Source of the DNA: CAIVVT01 sp963757265 | GTDB lineage: Bacteria > Acidobacteriota > Terriglobia > Bryobacterales > Bryobacteraceae | DNA: 64,000 bases | Direction: 5' to 3' | NCBI GenBank assembly: GCA_963757265.1 | Contig: CAVWRA010000012.1 | Coordinates: 620,001 to 684,000, forward strand | Translations under genes and position numbers: made by a program | Notes under the pieces: generated by a model | Seen by the model: the letters and a program-made list of their open reading frames with translations, nothing else | Told to the model about the DNA's origin: nothing | Databases searched by the model: none | Part shown: piece after piece, positions 61,195 to 64,000 of the stretch | Layout of the letters: every line of letters starts with the position of its first letter | How positions within the stretch are numbered: the first letter of the stretch is position 1

Positions 61195-62641
61195 GAGCAA
61201 CCTCCTGCCGGGCGACGGCGCGGCCGGCGATGAGCGCTTTTCGGTCGAGCTCCAGCCAGCGCGCCGATTTGACGGCGCGGACCAGCGCGGCGTCGATCTG
61301 CTCATCGCCGACCACGTGGGTCGATTCGAGCAAAGCGCCGAGCGTGACGATATTGCCGACGCGGGCGTCGCCCAGCTCGTCGGCGATTTTAGTGAACGGC
61401 GCGACGAGGAAATGCACGTCGTCGCGGCGGCAATCGTCGGGCAGCGAGGCGGCGTTGTAGAGCACCCAGCCGCCGGGCTGGACGGCGTGGACGAACTTGC
61501 GCAGAGAGGGTTCGTTGAGGGCCAGCAGGACGTTGGGCTGCGAGATGAAGGGCGAATCGACGGCGTGGGTGGAGAGGCGCACGTGGCAGTTGGAGGTGCC
61601 GCTGCGCATCTCGGGGCCGTAGGAGGGCAGCCAGGAGACATGGAGGCCGGCGGCGAGACCGGCCTCGGCGATGACCTCGCCGAGCATGAGCACGCCCTGG
61701 CCGCCGAAGCCGGCCACTCTGATGCGCCAATCGACGGGCTGGGAGGGCTGGCTGGCGGGCGGCTCGCAGGTGTGGGCGGCGTCGATCTCGAGCAGCCGCG
61801 GAAAGTCGCTGAGGGCGGGCGCCGGGGCGGGCGCGGGACGGGGTTCACGCTCCTTTGTCTGGTCGCGGAAGACGCCGACGGGATAGATCTTGGATAGCTC
61901 CTCGCGGACGCGTTTCTGGGCGTCGAGCGCGTTCAATTTCCAGATGGTCGGGCAGGGGGAGAGCACTTCGATCAGCGAGAAGCCGAGGCCGCGGACCTGG
62001 TTTTCGAGGCCGCGCCTGATGGCTTTGCCGGCCGCCATGATGCCCTTGACGTTGCCCAGGGCAACACGCTCGAGATAGACGGGGGCCTCGAGCGAAGCCA
62101 GCGTTTCGCAAACGTGCAGCGGGTAGCCCTCATTGAAAATGCTGCGGCCGTAAGGGCTGGTGGTGGTCTTGCCGCCGATGGGCGTGGTGGGGGCGAGCTG
62201 GCCGCCGGTCATGCCGTAAATGGCGTTGTTGATGAAGATGACGGTAATCGGCTCGCCGCGGTTGGCGGCGTGGAGGATCTCGGCGGTGCCGATGGCGGCG
62301 AGGTCGCCGTCGCCCTGGTAGCTGACGACGATGGAGCCGGGGCGGCCGCGTTTAACGGCGGTGGCGACGGCGGGGGCGCGGCCGTGGGCCACCTGGATGT
62401 TGCCAATATCGAAGTAGTAATAAGCGAAGACGCCGCAGCCGACGGGGCTGATGAGGACCATGCGGTCCTGGACGCCGAGCTCGTCGATGGCCCGCGCGAG
62501 CAGCTTGTGCACCATGCCGTGGCCGCAGCCGGGGCAGTAGTGGGTCTGGTGCTGGAGCTCGCCCTTGCGGTCGAAGTTGCTGTAGAAGGAGCGGGGGCGC
62601 TTGTGGACGACGGTGAAGCCGGGCATGGGCAGTTCAGACAT
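61181..62641 (-). CDS. 2-oxoacid:ferredoxin oxidoreductase, fused beta and gamma subunits (VorA-VorC-like)
   Basis: Residues ~30-265 are the TPP-binding beta subunit (QTHYCPGCGHGMVHKLLARA, SYQGDGDLAAIGTAEILHAA, INNAIYGMTGGQLAP). After a Pro/Ala linker (~275-310), residues ~315-486 are the gamma subunit (IRVAGFGGQGVLMLGEVIAE, VSWLPSYGPEMRSGTSNCHV). The fused protein oxidatively decarboxylates a 2-oxoacid with CoA and ferredoxin. The start at 62641 lies eight bases within the alpha gene end. Branched-chain neighbours point to 2-oxoisovalerate, but 2-oxoglutarate enzymes are similar. Confidence 0.9.
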   Translation of the reverse strand: MSELPMPGFTVVHKRPRSFYSNFDRKGELQHQTHYCPGCGHGMVHKLLARAIDELGVQDRMVLISPVGCGVFAYYYFDIGNIQVAHGRAPAVATAVKRGRPGSIVVSYQGDGDLAAIGTAEILHAANRGEPITVIFINNAIYGMTGGQLAPTTPIGGKTTTSPYGRSIFNEGYPLHVCETLASLEAPVYLERVALGNVKGIMAAGKAIRRGLENQVRGLGFSLIEVLSPCPTIWKLNALDAQKRVREELSKIYPVGVFRDQTKEREPRPAPAPAPALSDFPRLLEIDAAHTCEPPASQPSQPVDWRIRVAGFGGQGVLMLGEVIAEAGLAAGLHVSWLPSYGPEMRSGTSNCHVRLSTHAVDSPFISQPNVLLALNEPSLRKFVHAVQPGGWVLYNAASLPDDCRRDDVHFLVAPFTKIADELGDARVGNIVTLGALLESTHVVGDEQIDAALVRAVKSARWLELDRKALIAGRAVARQEVAHVIQ

Positions 62642-63731
62642 GGGCAACCTCCAACGGCGCGGCGCTGGACGCAGCGACGGCGTATTGCGCGGCGATCTTG
62701 CGGACGACGCCCGCGACCTCCTCGGCGGAGGGGACGTTGCCGCCGGCGCGGCCGTAGAACTCGACCGGCCGGATACCGTTGAGCGCGAGCTTCACGTCGT
62801 CGACCATCTGGCCGGTGCTGAGCTCGACGACTCCGAAAACCTTGGCCTGCGCGGCGAGGCGGCGGAGGCCCGCGACCGGGAAGGGATAGAGCGTGATGGG
62901 GCGGAGCAGGCCGACGGGCAGGCCCGCGGCGCGCAACTGCTCGACCACGGCCTTGAGGATGCGGGCGGTGATGCCGTAGCCGACCAGGATGATTTCGGCG
63001 CCGGCGGTCTGGTACTCCTCGAAACGCACGGCCTCGCGTTCGCAGCGCTTGTACTTGGCTTCGAGCTTGCGAACGTGCTGTTCCATCAGGTCGGGCTCGA
63101 GGTAGATGGAGGTGACCATGTTGGCGCGCGTGGCGGCGGTGCCCTCGACGGCCCAGCTCATGCTCCGCGGCTCGACCGGGGTGGCCATGAATTCGACCGG
63201 CTCCATCATCTGTCCGATAGCGCCGTCGGCGAGGACGAAGACGGGGTTGCGGTACTCGTCGGCGAGATCGAAGGCCAGGGCGGTGAGGTCGGCCATTTCC
63301 TGGACGCAGTCGGGCGCCAGGACGATGACCTTGTAGCAGCCGTGGCCGCCGCCCTTGACGACCTGGTTGTAGTCGCCCTGCTCGGGCGCGATGTTGCCCA
63401 GGCCGGGGCCGGCGCGCATGATGTCGGCGACGACGCAGGGCAGCTCGGAACCGGCGAGATAGCTGAGGCCCTCCTGCATCAGGCTGATGCCTGGGCCGGA
63501 GCTGGCGGTCATAGCGCGCAGACCGGCGGAAGCGGCGCCGTAGAGCATGTTAATGGAGGCGACTTCACTCTCGGCTTGAAGAAACGTGCCGCCGACCAGC
63601 GGCATGTATTTTGCGGCGGCTTCGGCGATTTCGCTGGCCGGGGTGATGGGGTAACCGTAGAAGGCGCGGCAGCCGGCCAGGATGGCGCTCTTGACGATGG
63701 CTTCGTTGCCCTTGATGAGTTGTTTCGGCAT
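62634..63731 (-). CDS. vorB: 2-oxoacid:ferredoxin oxidoreductase alpha subunit (VorB-like)
   Basis: The 365-residue subunit begins MPKQLIKGNEAIVKSAILAG and has YGYPITPASEIAEAAAKYMP, FLQAESEVASINMLYGAASA, GLRAMTASSGPGISLMQEGL and RNPVFVLADGAIGQMMEPVE, very like VorB of bacteria and archaea. It carries the pyrimidine part of the TPP site. It follows the ferredoxin gene by 10 bases and overlaps the fused beta-gamma gene. The name VorB is chosen over KorA by overall likeness and context. Confidence 0.9.
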   Translation of the reverse strand: MPKQLIKGNEAIVKSAILAGCRAFYGYPITPASEIAEAAAKYMPLVGGTFLQAESEVASINMLYGAASAGLRAMTASSGPGISLMQEGLSYLAGSELPCVVADIMRAGPGLGNIAPEQGDYNQVVKGGGHGCYKVIVLAPDCVQEMADLTALAFDLADEYRNPVFVLADGAIGQMMEPVEFMATPVEPRSMSWAVEGTAATRANMVTSIYLEPDLMEQHVRKLEAKYKRCEREAVRFEEYQTAGAEIILVGYGITARILKAVVEQLRAAGLPVGLLRPITLYPFPVAGLRRLAAQAKVFGVVELSTGQMVDDVKLALNGIRPVEFYGRAGGNVPSAEEVAGVVRKIAAQYAVAASSAAPLEVAHV

Positions 63732-63741
63732 GGCGGGAGCC

Positions 63742-63996
63742 TCAAGCGGCGGCCTGGTCCTCGGTGGTGCGCTTGTAGACGGTGACGGCGCCGGGCTCGG
63801 GGCAGGCGTAGAAACAGAGCCCGCAGCCGTTGCAGCCATGGCCGATGTATTCGGCCGGATGGTAGCCGTAGCGGTTCAGCCCTTCGGAGAGGCGCAGGCC
63901 CTTGAGCACGCAGGCCTCCACGCACAAGCCGCAGCCCTTGCATTCCTCAAGGTTGACGACGACGTAGCCCTTGTCGGGCCTGGGGGTGGGTTGCAT
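63742..63996 (-). CDS. 2[4Fe-4S] ferredoxin-type delta subunit
   Basis: The 84-residue protein has two clusters, CKGCGLCVEACVL (~19-31) and CNGCGLCFYACPEP (~55-68), for two [4Fe-4S] centres that pass electrons from the 2-oxoacid reductase to free ferredoxin. It is the first visible gene of the Vor operon, and its start lies four bases from the window edge. Confidence 0.92.
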   Translation of the reverse strand: MQPTPRPDKGYVVVNLEECKGCGLCVEACVLKGLRLSEGLNRYGYHPAEYIGHGCNGCGLCFYACPEPGAVTVYKRTTEDQAAA

Positions 63997-64000
63997 GGCG

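Overview
The window is GC-rich and dense with genes. It most resembles an acidobacterium of the Solibacter/Bryobacter kind. The evidence is an NHL-repeat protein whose C-terminal domain looks like the Solibacter-type (TIGR03437) domain, a second NHL propeller, DUF2934, DUF3300 and DUF2950 proteins, a helix-turn-helix gene with a displaced SEC-C motif, and many extracytoplasmic glycosidases. The assignment is inferred from gene content, not from a marker gene. At least four otherwise intact genes carry a single-base frame break, so this may be a metagenome-derived or lightly polished assembly; real decay is the alternative.

Layout. 1-2205: end of a MacB-type ABC permease and its outer-membrane efflux lipoprotein. 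2206-3356: a dispersed palindromic repeat and the HTH/SEC-C gene. 3448-16385: a stress and energy island with two proton-type P-type ATPases, a polyphosphate kinase 2, a HAD phosphatase, remnants of another PPK2-ATPase pair, a DUF1269 protein, small helical proteins, and a DUF3300/DUF2950 pair. 16838-17521: an IS630 remnant beside tRNA-Lys. 17679-25834: sugar metabolism (FucI-like isomerase, GH39-like enzyme, Gfo/Idh/MocA oxidoreductase), homoserine kinase, a secreted 600-residue protein and a secreted esterase. 25979-28725: a MoxR-type AAA+ ATPase with an unrecognised 620-residue partner. 28874-34668: two NHL-repeat proteins around a 186-bp MITE-like element and small genes. 34704-36027: LexA, an FmdB zinc ribbon and a broken cysteine-rich exported peptide. 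36229-41171: a tight operon running from an exported Cys/His-rich protein through an outer-membrane barrel, an exported protein and an OB-fold protein to an ABC permease and ATPase, probably an envelope metal-handling system. 41331-47256: an SMP-30 lactonase, then a toxin-antitoxin pair between two 429-bp direct repeats, then a type IIG restriction-modification enzyme. 47428-51601: a GH42 beta-galactosidase, a small membrane protein and a sodium:solute symporter. 51617-58529: a zinc-ribbon membrane protein, a 44-bp tandem repeat, a LytS-like kinase, RibA, a DUF3303 protein, a HEAT-repeat protein and a second toxin-antitoxin pair. 58790-63996: a CimA-like protein lacking key catalytic residues, a frame-broken branched-chain aminotransferase, and a 2-oxoacid:ferredoxin oxidoreductase (ferredoxin, alpha, and fused beta-gamma).

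The most promising biology is as follows. (i) Polyphosphate kinase 2 is coupled to a proton-pump ATPase, an arrangement that was present at least twice. (ii) An envelope operon is bracketed by cysteine-rich exported peptides. (iii) A toxin-antitoxin cassette sits in long direct repeats beside a restriction enzyme. (iv) A CimA homologue has lost its catalytic Arg and metal-binding His residues yet stays in a branched-chain cluster. (v) An AAA+ ATPase is paired with a large unknown protein.
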